From NCBI RefSeq assembly GCF_000247815.1, contig NC_021686.1, positions 1,634,039 through 1,698,038 of the forward strand: DNA of 64,000 bases, read 5' to 3'. The stretch's first letter is position 1. Each line of letters opens with the position of its first letter. Shown here piece after piece: positions 1-64,000 of this stretch. Under the pieces are notes generated by a model, which saw nothing but the letters and a program-made list of their open reading frames with translations, had not been told where the DNA came from and searched no databases. The DNA is from Ficedula albicollis (taxonomy: Eukaryota; Chordata; Aves; Passeriformes; Muscicapidae). The position numbers were made by a program, and so were the translations under genes.

Positions 1-35
1 CAGGAACACGATGATCTGTGACAAACCCCGTGGCT

Positions 36-470
36 GTCACCCCCCTTCACCCCATATCTGAGCCCCCCAGGATGTCACAGCTGCGTCCACCCATCCCCAC
101 TGCCCTGGGTCTGAGTCCCACATATGGGCACAAGGATATCACTAACGGGGTCCTCCATCCCTCCACCCCACATGTGAGCCCCTCAAGGGCACCAGGACAT
201 CACAACTGGGGTCACCCATCCCCTCTGTCCCGGGTCTTAGCCCCACCATGGACACCAGAACATCACAAGGGGGCCACCCAACCCTTCACCCCATATCTGA
301 GCCCCTCTGGGCCACCAGAACATCACAACAGGGGACACCCAACCCTTCACCCCATATCTGAGCCCCTCTGGGCCACCAGAACATCACCACTGGGGTCACC
401 CAGCCCCACTGCGCCAGGTCTGAGTCACCCACGTGGGCACAAAGACGCCGCATCCAGGGTCACACAGCCC
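36..470. repeat. Degenerate ~61-bp minisatellite in a RHBDL1 intron
   Basis: The phrase CATATCTGAGCCCCTC recurs, followed by a variant of GGCCACCAGAACATCACAAC and then CACCCAACCCTTCACC. Clear copies start near 301 and 362, giving a period of about 61 bp, and diverged copies fill the rest. The interval is intronic to RHBDL1 and nothing coding was seen. Confidence 0.75.
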
Positions 471-586
471 TTCGTGTCAGCTCTGAGCCCCGCTGTTCTG
501 AGCAGGAGCTCAGAACCAGGCTCACCCATCCTGTCTGATCCCTGCCGAGCTCTCCAGGAGCCTCCAGCCAGGACCACGCCCCGTAC

Positions 587-1264
587 CTGGGTGAGGGTGA
601 CGGCCGCCATGAAGACGGGGGGCGGGCAGGTGCGGTGCTGGTAGAAATACCAGCGCCGGTCCATCTCGCAGGGCAGGATCTCGTAGGCCACGTAGCGGAC
701 GAAGCGTTTGTAGATGCCGAGGCCGGTCTCGTCCAGCAGGACGTCGCGGGGCAGCGCCCGCTGCCCGTTGGCGATGGCGCGCTTGAAGCTGCTGGAGCGC
801 TTGCTGCTGATCTGCGGAGAGAGGCCGCGCCCGCGGGGGCGGCTCGGGACGCACGGCCTGGGGCCACCCCCTGCCCGGCCACCCCCTGCCCGGGGACCGC
901 CGGCGTCTGCCCCCCCCTCCCCAGGGGCACAGGGAGGTGCCCGGTGCCCACCCCGTCCCTGCGGCCGCCCGGCACTGACCAGGTCTACCAGCTCCTGATA
1001 GCAGACCTGCCCCTCGTCGTTGCCCTANNNNNNNNNNNNNNNNNNNNNNNNNNNNNNNNNNNNNNNNNNNNNNNNNNNNNNNNNNNNNAAAAAACCGGCA
1101 CTGACCAGGTCTACCAGCTCCTGATAGCAGACCTGCCCCTCGTCGTTGCCCTGTGCCAGGGCCACCAGCATGTCGAGCTTGGCGGGGTCCAGGGGCAGCT
1201 CATGGCTGTGCACCAGGCTGGCGAACGTCTCCACCCCGATGAAGCCGGTGTTTTCGGGGTCGAG
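587..1264 (-). CDS. RHBDL1: RHBDL1 (rhomboid-like 1), two early coding exons, partial gene
   Basis: RHBDL1 is an intramembrane serine-protease-family protein of the secretory pathway. Two exons are visible. Exon 1106-1264 (53 codons) begins [17 protein letters not shown] and contains [19 protein letters not shown], the EF-hand-like N-terminal region. Exon 587-811 (75 codons) contains [20 protein letters not shown], then [20 protein letters not shown], and ends [14 protein letters not shown] just before the first membrane segment. Both have AG acceptors (before 1264 and 811) and GT donors (1105-1104 and 586-585), and both are phase 0. The match to human RHBDL1 as remembered is nearly residue for residue. 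The catalytic Ser/His exons lie beyond the left edge. The first coding exon should be above 1264 but was not found; it may be hidden by the G runs at 2136-3630 or 4036-5359. Confidence 0.96.
980..1026 (-). pseudogene. Duplicated 3' piece of the RHBDL1 exon beside an N gap
   Basis: Bases 969-1026 are identical to 1095-1152. The copy therefore repeats the last 47 nt of the 1106-1264 exon and its donor site, on the other side of the 61-N gap. This pattern suggests a scaffold gap whose two flanks overlap and were not merged, rather than a second real exon. Confidence 0.85.
1028..1088. other. Assembly gap (61 N)
   Basis: A run of N followed by a short A tract (1089-1094). The flanks are duplicated, so the true gap length could be zero or negative. 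Confidence 0.99.
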
Positions 1265-6220
<4,956 letters not shown>

Positions 6221-7310
6221 CAGAATGGACACCAGTATCCCAGAATAGGCATTAGCATCCCAGAGTGGGCATTAGCATCCCAGAATGGACACCAGTATCC
6301 CAGAATGGACATCAGTATCCCAGAGTGGGCATCAGCATTCCAGAATAGACACCAGTATCCCAGAATGGACATCAGCATCCCAGAATGGACACCAGTATCC
6401 CAGAATGGACATCAGTATCCCAGAGTGGGCATCAGCATTCCAGAATAGACACCAGTATCCCAGAATGGACATCAGCATCCCAGAATGGACACCAGTATCC
6501 CAGAATGGACATCAGTATCCCAGAGTGGGCATCAGCATTCCAGAATAGACACCAGTATCCCAGAATGGACATCAGCATCCCAGAATGGACACCAGTATCC
6601 CAGAATGGACATCAGTATCCCAGAGTGGGCATCAGCATTCCAGAATAGACACCAGTATCCCAGAATGGACATCAGCATCCCAGAATGGACACCAGTATCC
6701 CAGAATGGACATCAGTATCCCAGAGTGGGCATCAGCATTCCAGAATAGACACCAGTATCCCAGAATGGACATCAGCATCCCAGAATGGACACCAGTATCC
6801 CAGAATGGACATCAGTATCCCAGAGTGGGCATCAGCATTCCAGAATAGACACCAGTATCCCAGAATGGACATCAGCATCCCAGAATGGACACCAGTATCC
6901 CAGAATGGACATCAGTATCCCAGAGTGGGCATCAGCATTCCAGAATAGACACCAGTATCCCAGAATGGACATCAGCATCCCAGAATGGACACCAGTATCC
7001 CAGAATGGACATCAGTATCCCAGAGTGGGCATCAGCATTCCAGAATAGACACCAGTATCCCAGAATGGACATCAGCATCCCAGAATGGACACCAGTATCC
7101 CAGAATGGACATCAGTATCCCAGAGTGGGCATTAGCATTCCAGAATGGACATTAGCATTCCAGAATGGGCACCAGTATCCCAGAATGGACACCAGTATCC
7201 CAGAGTGGGCATTAGCATTCCAGAATGGACATTAGCATTCCAGAATGGGCACCTGCATCCCAGAATGGACACCAGTATCCCAGCGTGGGCATCAGCATCC
7301 CAGAGTGGAT
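6221..7310. repeat. 20-bp minisatellite with 100-bp higher-order repeat
   Basis: The basic unit is CAGAATGGACACCAGTATCC and variants. Between 6281 and 7120 five variants (A-E) cycle in fixed order, giving a 100-bp higher-order unit repeated about 8.4 times with no difference that I can see. The edges (6221-6280 and 7121-7310) hold the same 20-mers out of order. The shared ATCCCAG core links it to the diverged block to its left. Confidence 0.95.
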
Positions 7311-8489
7311 GAACCTGCTGAATCTGGCACAGGTGACTGCAAACATTCCCTCCACCCTGCCCCTGCCCCCACAGGCCAGCACAGTCTGGGTACATCCCCC
7401 ACGGCACCGGGCCCACAGAGCCTCCACTGCTGTGCCCTGTCCCAGCACAGTGCTCACGGGACAGCCTGGCACTGGGTCCCTGGAGCTGGCACCTTCACGT
7501 GGCGTGCCCAGTGTCACCCGGGCCAGGCTCCCCCGGACCCCTGGCAGGGCAGGGGTGTGCCTAGGACCCATCCCTGGTACCATCCTCACTTCCCAGGGCC
7601 GCGGCTCAGCCCCACTGAGGGTGCCCAGGGTGTGCTGTGCTCCCCAGCCTGACCAGGCTCCTTCCCCGGGCACCCTGTGTGGCCATGGCCCTGCCGCGCG
7701 TGTCCCCCGCCCCACACCCGTGTCTGTCCCAGCTCTGAGCGCTATTAATACACGGCAGGCACGTGGGCCCGCAGCTCCCGTGGGATCCAGCCTGGTTTGG
7801 AGTCACCGGGGAGCACCGCGTGTCCCGCCCGCCGTGGAATCGCCTCCTCCGCCCCGCGCGGCAGCGCCGGCTGCGTGCCCGTCCCTGTCCCCTGGCTGCC
7901 CGGGTGGGAAGGGTCTGCTCTCCACCCCACAGCCCAGAGGGACCCCTCACATGTGGGAGCAGTCCCACCCCAGCCTGTGCCAGTGCAGAGGCTCTGGAAA
8001 ACCCTTTTCCCCGGCTGCGCCCACATTCCCCGTGCCCAGCGCCCGTGGCTGAGGCTGCACAGACAGAAATAGCAGAGGGAAAAGCTGCCAGGGGAAAACA
8101 GGAGCAGGGAGGGGAGGTGGTGCAGCCCTGGGAGCTGGGGGTGCAGGGGGAAAGTGTCTGCAGGGAAGTGGGGAGCCCCAAGCCCCACATGGGGATGGGC
8201 ACAGAGATCCACAGCTCCCAGGGCAGCCAAAGCCTCCACCGTGGATCCTGAGCACAGCCACGGCATCCATCACCTCCTTCCCTGTGTCTCTGTCCCGGCT
8301 GCCACTTGCCGCACAAGGATCTGTGTCCCCGCGCACCAAGGAGCCCTGGCCAGCCCCAAGCCTCGTCCCACCACGCCAAGCTTCTGCTCCTGCCCTAAAT
8401 CCCTGTAACTGCCCTCAAACAGGGCAGCCCAGGCTCTGGGGGTGGCCCTGCTCCCCAGGGGACACAGGACACGGTGTGCAAGAGCAAGG
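7311..8489. other. Intergenic DNA between RHOT2 3' end and RHBDL1
   Basis: Mostly unique, GC-rich sequence with no exon, CR1 fragment or tandem array that I can support. Since both flanking genes are on the minus strand, it should contain the distal RHBDL1 upstream region. Confidence 0.5.
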
Positions 8490-10077
8490 TGTGTAAAAAT
8501 TTATTTTGCTGTAGAGAACAAACCTAAAACATTACAGCTCCAGCAGATGTGGAGCAGGGAGACACCAGGCACAGGCCCAGCTGGCAGAGCCACGCATGGT
8601 GGGCAGAGAGGGACGTGAAACACGAGGAACGTGGCCCTGGCAGTGCCAGGGACCAGCAGTGAGTGCGTGCCCCACTGGCAGAGCAGCTCCAGCACAGGCA
8701 GGGACCCCTGGCTGGCCAGAGCTGGGGACAGCAGGATGGGGACACCACCCCCTGGGGCTGCCCCTGGGAGAGACACTGGTGCTGCCCAGCAATTCCTCCA
8801 CCCCCTCGCTGGCTCCAGGGCACGACAAAACATTTAAATAGACAGAACACAGAAAAAGCAGCTCTGGGTGCTACCTGGGAGCTGCCCCTGCAGAGACCAA
8901 CCCTGAGCACGCTGGGGAAGGCCAGGGGGGTGGCACAGCCAGGGGCTGATCCAGGCTCCCCCTGGGAGGACAGGAACCCAGGGATGGGTGCTGGCCTTGC
9001 TCTTTGGAACTTCAGACAGGGGCACTGTGGGGCTTTGGCCCCAGTGGGTGCTGAGCTCAGCCCCAGCAGCTGAAACCAGCCCAGGTGTGGGCAGGGGACA
9101 GAAGACAGGACAGGAAGGAGCTTCCAGTGGTGCCAGGAGATGCAATGCCCAGAGCCTCACACTCTGGATAGGGCCCCACAGAGGGGACAGCAGGACACAG
9201 GGCCTAGGTAGGGCACAGCGTGGCACCAGCTCAGTGATGGCACTGCCAGGGTCATCCCACGCCCTCCCAGTCCTTACCAGGGCTCCCAGAGCCCTGCAAA
9301 TACTGGTGGCCATGAATACTGGTGGCCAGGATTGGGGAGGGGATGGGCCACACAGGAGGCAGGAAAGGAAGCCGGATGGACCCAGAGCCTGGCACGCTGC
9401 AGGACCCACAAGATTTTTGTGTAGGAACAGCAGAAAGGAGCTCAGGACAAACCCTGATTGTCACCGTCCCCCCTCAGCCCAGGACAGCAGCCACTGTGTC
9501 CCACCAAGAGGGGCCAAACTGGGGCTGGGGGGTGTCAGTGCCTGGCCCTCCCTCCCTGGCTGCCTTTCCCAGGGCTGGCTGAGGGAATCCAGGACAGGGG
9601 ATGGAGATGTGCCCCAGGGAGCTGCAGCCATGAGCTCATTTGACAGCTCAGCTGCTGCTGGAGCTCCCAGAGCGCTGCACCCTCCAGAATCGAGGGCACC
9701 AGCACAGCCCTCTGGGGAGGGGATGTGCCCAGTCCAACAGACACCAAAACACTCACGTTTGAGCTTAAAAACAAGCGTTAAAAAATTGAACAGAATAAAA
9801 GATGAGGGCGATCCTCCAGCTGCTGGTGAGGCAGAGCCCTCCTGGCAGAGCTGCCTGCCCTGTGGCCACGAGGGCCAGCAGGCCACAGGGTGAGGCCGCC
9901 CAGTGCCAGGGATGGATCCTGCTGGTGCTGGGAGATCTGGCTTCACTGGTCCTGCAATCCAGGCTGGGGACAAAGGAGGATTTCCTACCAAGGGCCAGCT
10001 TGAGGCAGGGCCCCTCGCTGGGCGTCGCTGGGGAGGGGGAGCTGGTGCCAGAGGGAGGACGGGGAGGAGAGTGGCTC
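8490..10077 (-). other. RHOT2: RHOT2 3' untranslated region (inferred)
   Basis: This is the sequence between the RHOT2 stop codon and the first good polyadenylation signal on the transcribed strand. No competing exon or repeat was seen in it. The length, about 1.6 kb, is inferred from the signal alone and would need transcript data. Confidence 0.55.
8500..8505 (-). terminator. AATAAA polyadenylation signal, probable RHOT2 3' end
   Basis: TTTATT on the plus strand reads AATAAA on the gene strand, 1.57 kb after the RHOT2 stop. It is the first canonical hexamer I noticed in a suitable position. Confidence 0.55.
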
Positions 10078-22104
<12,027 letters not shown>

Positions 22105-22181
22105 CTAGGAAATAAAGGGAGGACGTTGACATTGGCACCGGCACGGCAGAGCTTGAGGGGACAGCGGCAGGCGGGAGCCAC

Positions 22182-23620
<1,439 letters not shown>

Positions 23621-23815
23621 CTGTCCCCACCGCCCTCCAGACCCGCTCCCCGGGCCTTGTCCGTGCCACCGCCGCCTTCCCTGCCGCTCACTGACCTCCG
23701 GCTCCAGCACCTCCCACCCTCCTCACGTCTTGTTCTAGCTAGGAGCATCATTCACCCCCAGCCCCTCTCCATGCATTTTCCCCACCCAAAGCCCTGTTCC
23801 CAATCACCCCCAGCC

Positions 23816-24747
23816 TCTCTCCATGTCTTTTCCCCACCCAAAGCCCTGTTCCCAGTCACCCCCAGGCTCTCTCCCCACTGCTGAGCTGGAAGCTGAGTCA
23901 CTGAGCTGAGTGACACAGGACAGAATATCCAAACTGCTCCAGGAGTGAGGTGCCCTTGCCAGGAGCAGAGTCCTGCCTGTCCCCACGCTGAGGGAAGGTC
24001 CCTGCTGCCTCAGAGGCTGCAGCTCACACAGCCACAGAAATGGAGACAGCCCAGAACCCCAGGAAGTCATTCCAGTGACAAACCCTGCCCATGGACAAGC
24101 AGGATTGAGCTCATGCATCTCTGATTTCTCATGCATTTCTGATCCAGGAGTCTCCTGGAGGTTTCTCCTTGCCCTGGACCGTAGCTCCCAGGTTTGAGGA
24201 CATGTCTCTTGCTTTGAGGAATAAGGACACTTGTTCCCCTCTAATAGGAGGAAGAGGGGCCCAGGCACACTCAGCACTCACCACTGAAGCCGATGGCCAT
24301 GAATCTCTCCATGTCTTTTCCCCACCCAAAGCCCTGTTCCCAGTCACCCCCAGGCTCTCTCCCCACTGCTGAGCTGGAAGCTGAGTCACTGAGCTGAGTG
24401 ACACAGGACAGAATATCCAAACTGCTCCAGGAGTGAGGTGCCCTTGCCAGGAGCAGAGTCCTGCCTGTCCCCACGCTGAGGGAAGGTCCCTGCTGCCTCA
24501 GAGGCTGCAGCTCACACAGCCACAGAAATGGAGACAGCCCAGAACCCCAGGAAGTCATTCCAGTGACAAACCCTGCCCATGGACAAGCAGGATTGAGCTC
24601 ATGCATCTCTGATTTCTCATGCATTTCTGATCCAGGAGTCTCCTGGAGGTTTCTCCTTGCCCTGGACCGTAGCTCCCAGGTTTGAGGACATGTCTCTTGT
24701 TTTGAGGAATAAGGAGGAAGAGGGGCCCAGGCACACACAGCACTCAC

Positions 24748-24769
<22 letters not shown>
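23816..24769. repeat. Tandem duplication (~488 and ~466 bp) spanning a WDR90 splice donor
   Basis: Copy 1 is 23816-24303 and copy 2 is 24304-24769. The copies are nearly identical apart from a ~22-bp indel around 24228-24250. Copy 2 contains the 3' end of the WDR90 exon 24748-24832 and its donor; copy 1 repeats both. A partial third piece lies at about 23759-23813. Confidence 0.93.
24282..24303 (-). pseudogene. Duplicated exon tail and splice donor of WDR90
   Basis: Repeats the last 22 nt of the WDR90 exon 24748-24832 (tail ATCGGCTTCAGTG) followed by GTGAGTGC. It has no acceptor of its own, so it is a donor without an exon unless joined to other sequence. Confidence 0.85.
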
Positions 24770-59541
<34,772 letters not shown>

Positions 59542-59579
59542 CGGGCGGACAGAACCCCAGCCTGGACACCCCCCCCGCC

Positions 59580-59581
<2 letters not shown>

Positions 59582-59659
<78 letters not shown>
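59582..59659 (+). repeat. G homopolymer, 78 bp (run 11)
   Basis: 41 bp upstream of the proposed WDR90 start codon, so the WDR90 5'UTR or first exon is damaged here. Confidence 0.99.
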
Positions 59660-59663
<4 letters not shown>

Positions 59664-60478
59664 TGTATGCCCCGAGGTCCCCTGCCCTGCTAGCACCCCA
59701 CTGTCTGCATGTCCTGAGTACCCCCAGCCCCAGTGGCAACCTTGTGATGAAAGCCCAGTGACGCCTCCATTATCTCCTTACCCCAATTCCCCCCACCCGT
59801 GGTGACACCCCCAAGCCCTACTGTCCTGCTGATGATCCCACTACTCCCCTCCTCCAGCCCCAGGCATGCCCCTAGAACCTTCCAGTCCCAATGACATCCC
59901 CGCTGCTTCCGCAGCCCTGACCCTGCAGCCCTGACGCTGTCTCTTTGCCCTGAGCATGGTGGCAGACCTGGTAACCCCATATTCCAAGTCCTCCCACCCT
60001 GGTGACAGCCCAGTATCTCCATGTCCCAGGCCTCCCTAGCGCTGGTGGCATCCCATTAACTCCATGTGGAGAGCCCCCATGCCCACTGACGCCCTTGTAT
60101 CTCAGTGTATGCAGCCCCCCAGATCCAGCAACACGCCTGTGCCCGGTGACACCCCCGGTACCCCCATACTCTGAATCCCCCGTGCCTGCTGACACTGCCC
60201 CGAGCCCTGAGCTCCAGTGACGACCCTGTTACTGCCATGCTCTGAGCCCCAGCTCCAACCAACCCCAGCACGACTGTCATCCCCGTTACCGCCACGCCGC
60301 AAACCCACAGCCCCCGGTAACCGTGTGCTCCATGCCCGGAGCCCACCCCGCCCCCGGTGACGCCCCCGTTATCCCTGTGCCCCGAACCCCGCCAGAGCTG
60401 CCCCAACCGCGGTGACACTCCCGGCACGCCCGTGCTCCGACCTCTCACAGCCCCACCGGCTCGCTTCCCCCATCCCCA

Positions 60479-60728
<250 letters not shown>

Positions 60729-60893
60729 CTCTCACAGCCCCACCGGCTCGGTTCCCCCATCCCCACTGACGCCCCGTGTCCCCCAACGCCCGGGAACCCC
60801 GCGACTGCGCCGTGTCCCCCCCGTGCTCAGCCATGTCCCCCATCCCCGCTCACACCCCATTACCCCGTGTCCCCCATCCCCGCTCACACCCCA

Positions 60894-61771
<878 letters not shown>

Positions 61772-61810
61772 GGCGCGCTCGGGGTGAGGTGCGTTTATGT
61801 GCCCGGGGGC

Positions 61811-64000
61811 TCAGAGCGAAGGGTCGCCGAAGCCGAAGCGGTGCTGGGCGGCGCGGATCTCCTGCAGCAGCGCCTCGTTCTGCAGGCCGAGCTGCGGGAG
61901 AGGGCAGCGGGGTCAGGGCCGGGCTGCGCGGCACTGCCCAGGACACGGGGGGCTGTGCGGTGGCTCGGCTGCGACACCGGCGGGACGGCGATCGTCCCGC
62001 GGCACCCCCGCACGCACAGCTCGGAAGGGATTAGGGTGAGCGGTTCGTGCTGCCTGCAGCCCCGCCCGCCCCGCGGGGCACGGACACCAACCTTGACGGT
62101 GTATTTGTAGCACTGCTCTGCCTCCAGCTGCCGCCCGCCCTGCAGCGCAGCACCGGGGAGCGAATCGTGCGGTGGGTTAGGCAGGAAAAGACCCCCGAGA
62201 CCATCAAATCCACCCTTTCCCTCAGCACTGCCAAGGCCACCGCCAAACCACGTCCCCAAGTGCCACATCCACACGGCTTTTAAATGTCCCCAGGGATGCT
62301 GACCCCACCGCTGCCCTGGGCAGCTGTGCCAGGGCCTGACCATCCTTCCCATGAAGGAATTTTCCCAGTATCCAACCTGACCCTCCCCTGGCACAGCTTG
62401 AGGCCATTTCCCCTCATCCTCTCCCCGTTCCCTGGGAGCAGAGCCCGACCCCCCCGGCTGTCCCCTCCTGTCAGGGAGTTGTGCAGAGCCAGCAGGTTCC
62501 CCCTGAGCCTCCTTCTCTCCAGGCTGAGCCCCTTTCCCAGCTCCCTCAGCCTCTCCTGGTGCTCCAGCCCCTTCCCCAGCTCTGTTCCCTTCCCTGGACA
62601 TGCTCCAGCCCCTCAGAGTCTGTCTTGTCATGAAGGGGCCCAACACTGACCCCAGGATTTCGGGTGCCTCAGCAGTGGAAAGACATGGGATCTCTGTGAA
62701 ATGACCTTTGTAAGAAAGCTTAGTAGGGAGGACATGCCCTGGGGCAGTCAGCGCCTCAGGGTGCTGCTTTTGCCATCCCAAGCACAGCCCCCAAACTTTT
62801 ATCATGGAGCCCTAGACCAGCTCTTCATGAGCAGATGCCAACCCCTCACCCATAAACCCTCCCATAAATCCCTACTCCATCAGGCTGGAAGGGGCTGGGC
62901 ACTCACCTGCAGGCAGATGAGGGCGAGATATCCCCACACTTCTGCGTTGGTGTTATTTAGGGCATTGGCTTCAGAGAGGGCATCTTCTGCTTCCAGCATC
63001 TCTCCCAGCTTGGGGGAGAGAAGGAGAGGCATGGACAAATGATGAAGAGCAGGCAGAAAGGGCTTCCCAACTCAACAGGCAATGCTCTAATAGCAGAAGA
63101 AATCAGTGCCACAGAAGCTCCTAAGAGGGCTTCCCTGACAGAAATACAGGGGAAAGGATTTAGGGCACAGACAAGGAGTTATCCTCAGGGCCAGAGCATC
63201 CAGATCTCCAGTCAGGAGCAGGAGCTTCCCACTGCTGACCCCTGTGGGATCACACACTGTTCCTAAATTAGCCTCCAGCTGTAAGGAAAGCAGCACAAAC
63301 CCCTTCACCTCCAGGAACTGAGTGATCCAGCTCCATGAGGAAACATGGCTGTGTTCCTGCTCCCTACTCCTGCTGTGCAGCAGCTCTGGGCAGGCAGGGG
63401 TAGCTGGTGCCCAGGCCACCACTCACCTCCCTGACCTGATTCCACAGCCTCCCAGGAGGTAAACATTTGGCCAAGGGGGAAACAGAAGTTCAGATTCCTT
63501 CCTTGATTGCTTCCTCAGCCAAACTTCCTTGGAGGAACCTGGCGAGGTGTGCCTTAGGGAGATACCGTGCTGTTGGTGGCTGGGTGTCCTTGGCAGCCCT
63601 TCAGAAGTGCTGGATTCCCTTGGACAGGGCAAGCACTGAGATTCCTCCCTGCTGATAGCCCACTCAGTGCCTTGGTGGTGACATGCAGGTCATGTGCAGG
63701 CAGGAACTCGGAGCAGAGCCCAGGCTGTTTGCCATGACACCCTGGGGAAGGAGGTGCTGGCAGGAGCTGGGATGAGGGGGAAGGATGGCTGTTCCCAGAG
63801 CAGGGGCTGAAGATGACACCATCAGGGTGCCACGCTGGGGCTGTCACAGCACACAGGACACGATGGCCTTTGGGGACACTGGCTCACAGGCAGCCAAGAG
63901 TTGCTCTAAACAAGGGGACCCTGCAAAAGGCAGCCCTGTGTCCCGTGCCACCAACTGAAGCCCAGAGGACATGAAGGCAGCTGCACTCACCCTGTAGCAA
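61811..64000 (-). CDS. TPR-repeat protein, 3' end, CFAP70-like candidate
   Basis: Three exons join in phase 0. 63008-62907 encodes [20 protein letters not shown] and [13 protein letters not shown]. 62139-62092 encodes [16 protein letters not shown]. 61891-61811 encodes [19 protein letters not shown] and GFGDPSL, then a stop at 61813-61811. The helix-turn-helix spacing (A-L-x-L-N-x-x-N-A-E-V-W) is that of tetratricopeptide repeats. The text resembles the C terminus of CFAP70 (TTC18), a ciliary outer-arm-associated protein, but I cannot confirm the ortholog and human CFAP70 is on another chromosome. A fragment at 64000-63991 before GTGAGT may be a further exon leaving the window. It lies in the same orientation as WDR90, about 2.3 kb upstream of it. 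Confidence 0.7.
62198..62690 (-). mobile_element. CR1 LINE fragment, longer 3' part
   Basis: Carries CCCCAAGTGCCACATCCACA, GGCACAGCTTGAGGCCATTT and CTCCTTCTCTCCAGGCTGAG, about 490 bp. It lies in the intron between 62139 and 62907. Confidence 0.88.
63009..63990. other. Intron of the TPR gene, no firm exon
   Basis: A GGGAGGTGAGTGG donor-like site near 63425 follows CTGTGGAATCAGGTC on the gene strand and could end a small exon (LWNQVRE). No acceptor at a convincing distance was found, so it is not called. Confidence 0.4.

Noticed and set aside
6221..7310. A CRISPR-like array
   Set aside because: The repeats follow each other without unique spacers in a vertebrate genome; it is a minisatellite.
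63423..63470. An extra TPR-gene exon ending LWNQVRE
   Set aside because: The donor is good, but no acceptor or family match could be supported.

Overview
The window is vertebrate nuclear DNA, almost certainly from a bird and probably a songbird. It has spliced genes with GT..AG introns, about 21 fragments of 3'-truncated CR1 LINEs in both orientations, three LTR-like sequences of passerine type, and many GC-rich minisatellites. The gene order matches human chromosome 16p13.3 (WDR90, RHOT2, RHBDL1). Family names come from remembered protein sequences; no search was run.

All genes lie on the minus strand. From high to low coordinate they are: the 3' end of a TPR-repeat gene resembling CFAP70 (61811 to the right edge); WDR90/POC16 (59541 to about 24748, 40 exons, one continuous frame of 5,353 nt); RHOT2/Miro2 (22104 to 10078, 18 exons plus a 3'UTR to about 8490); and two early exons of the rhomboid gene RHBDL1 (1264 to 587), which continues past the left edge. 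WDR90 is a centriole/cilium protein, and the TPR gene may also be ciliary. RHOT2 is a mitochondrial-surface GTPase. RHBDL1 is a membrane rhomboid.

Layout: 1-1264 RHBDL1 exons, an N gap and a 61-bp minisatellite; 1265-8490 the RHBDL1 5' side, dominated by a 20-bp minisatellite with a 100-bp higher-order repeat and two long G runs; 8490-22104 RHOT2; 22184-23620 a G run where the RHOT2 first exon and WDR90 last exon should be; 23700-59541 WDR90; 59542-61810 a short GC-rich interval with three G runs; 61811-64000 the TPR gene.

Two things stand out. Thirteen pure G homopolymers (50-1495 bp, about 7.2 kb in total, all on the plus strand) look like assembly artefacts and hide real exons. Separately, a 32-bp minisatellite in WDR90 (46389-47733) is built from the last 24 nt of an exon plus the first 8 nt of its intron. 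It therefore forms an array of about 42 evenly spaced, apparently usable 5' splice sites with no stop codon in any frame of the transcribed strand.
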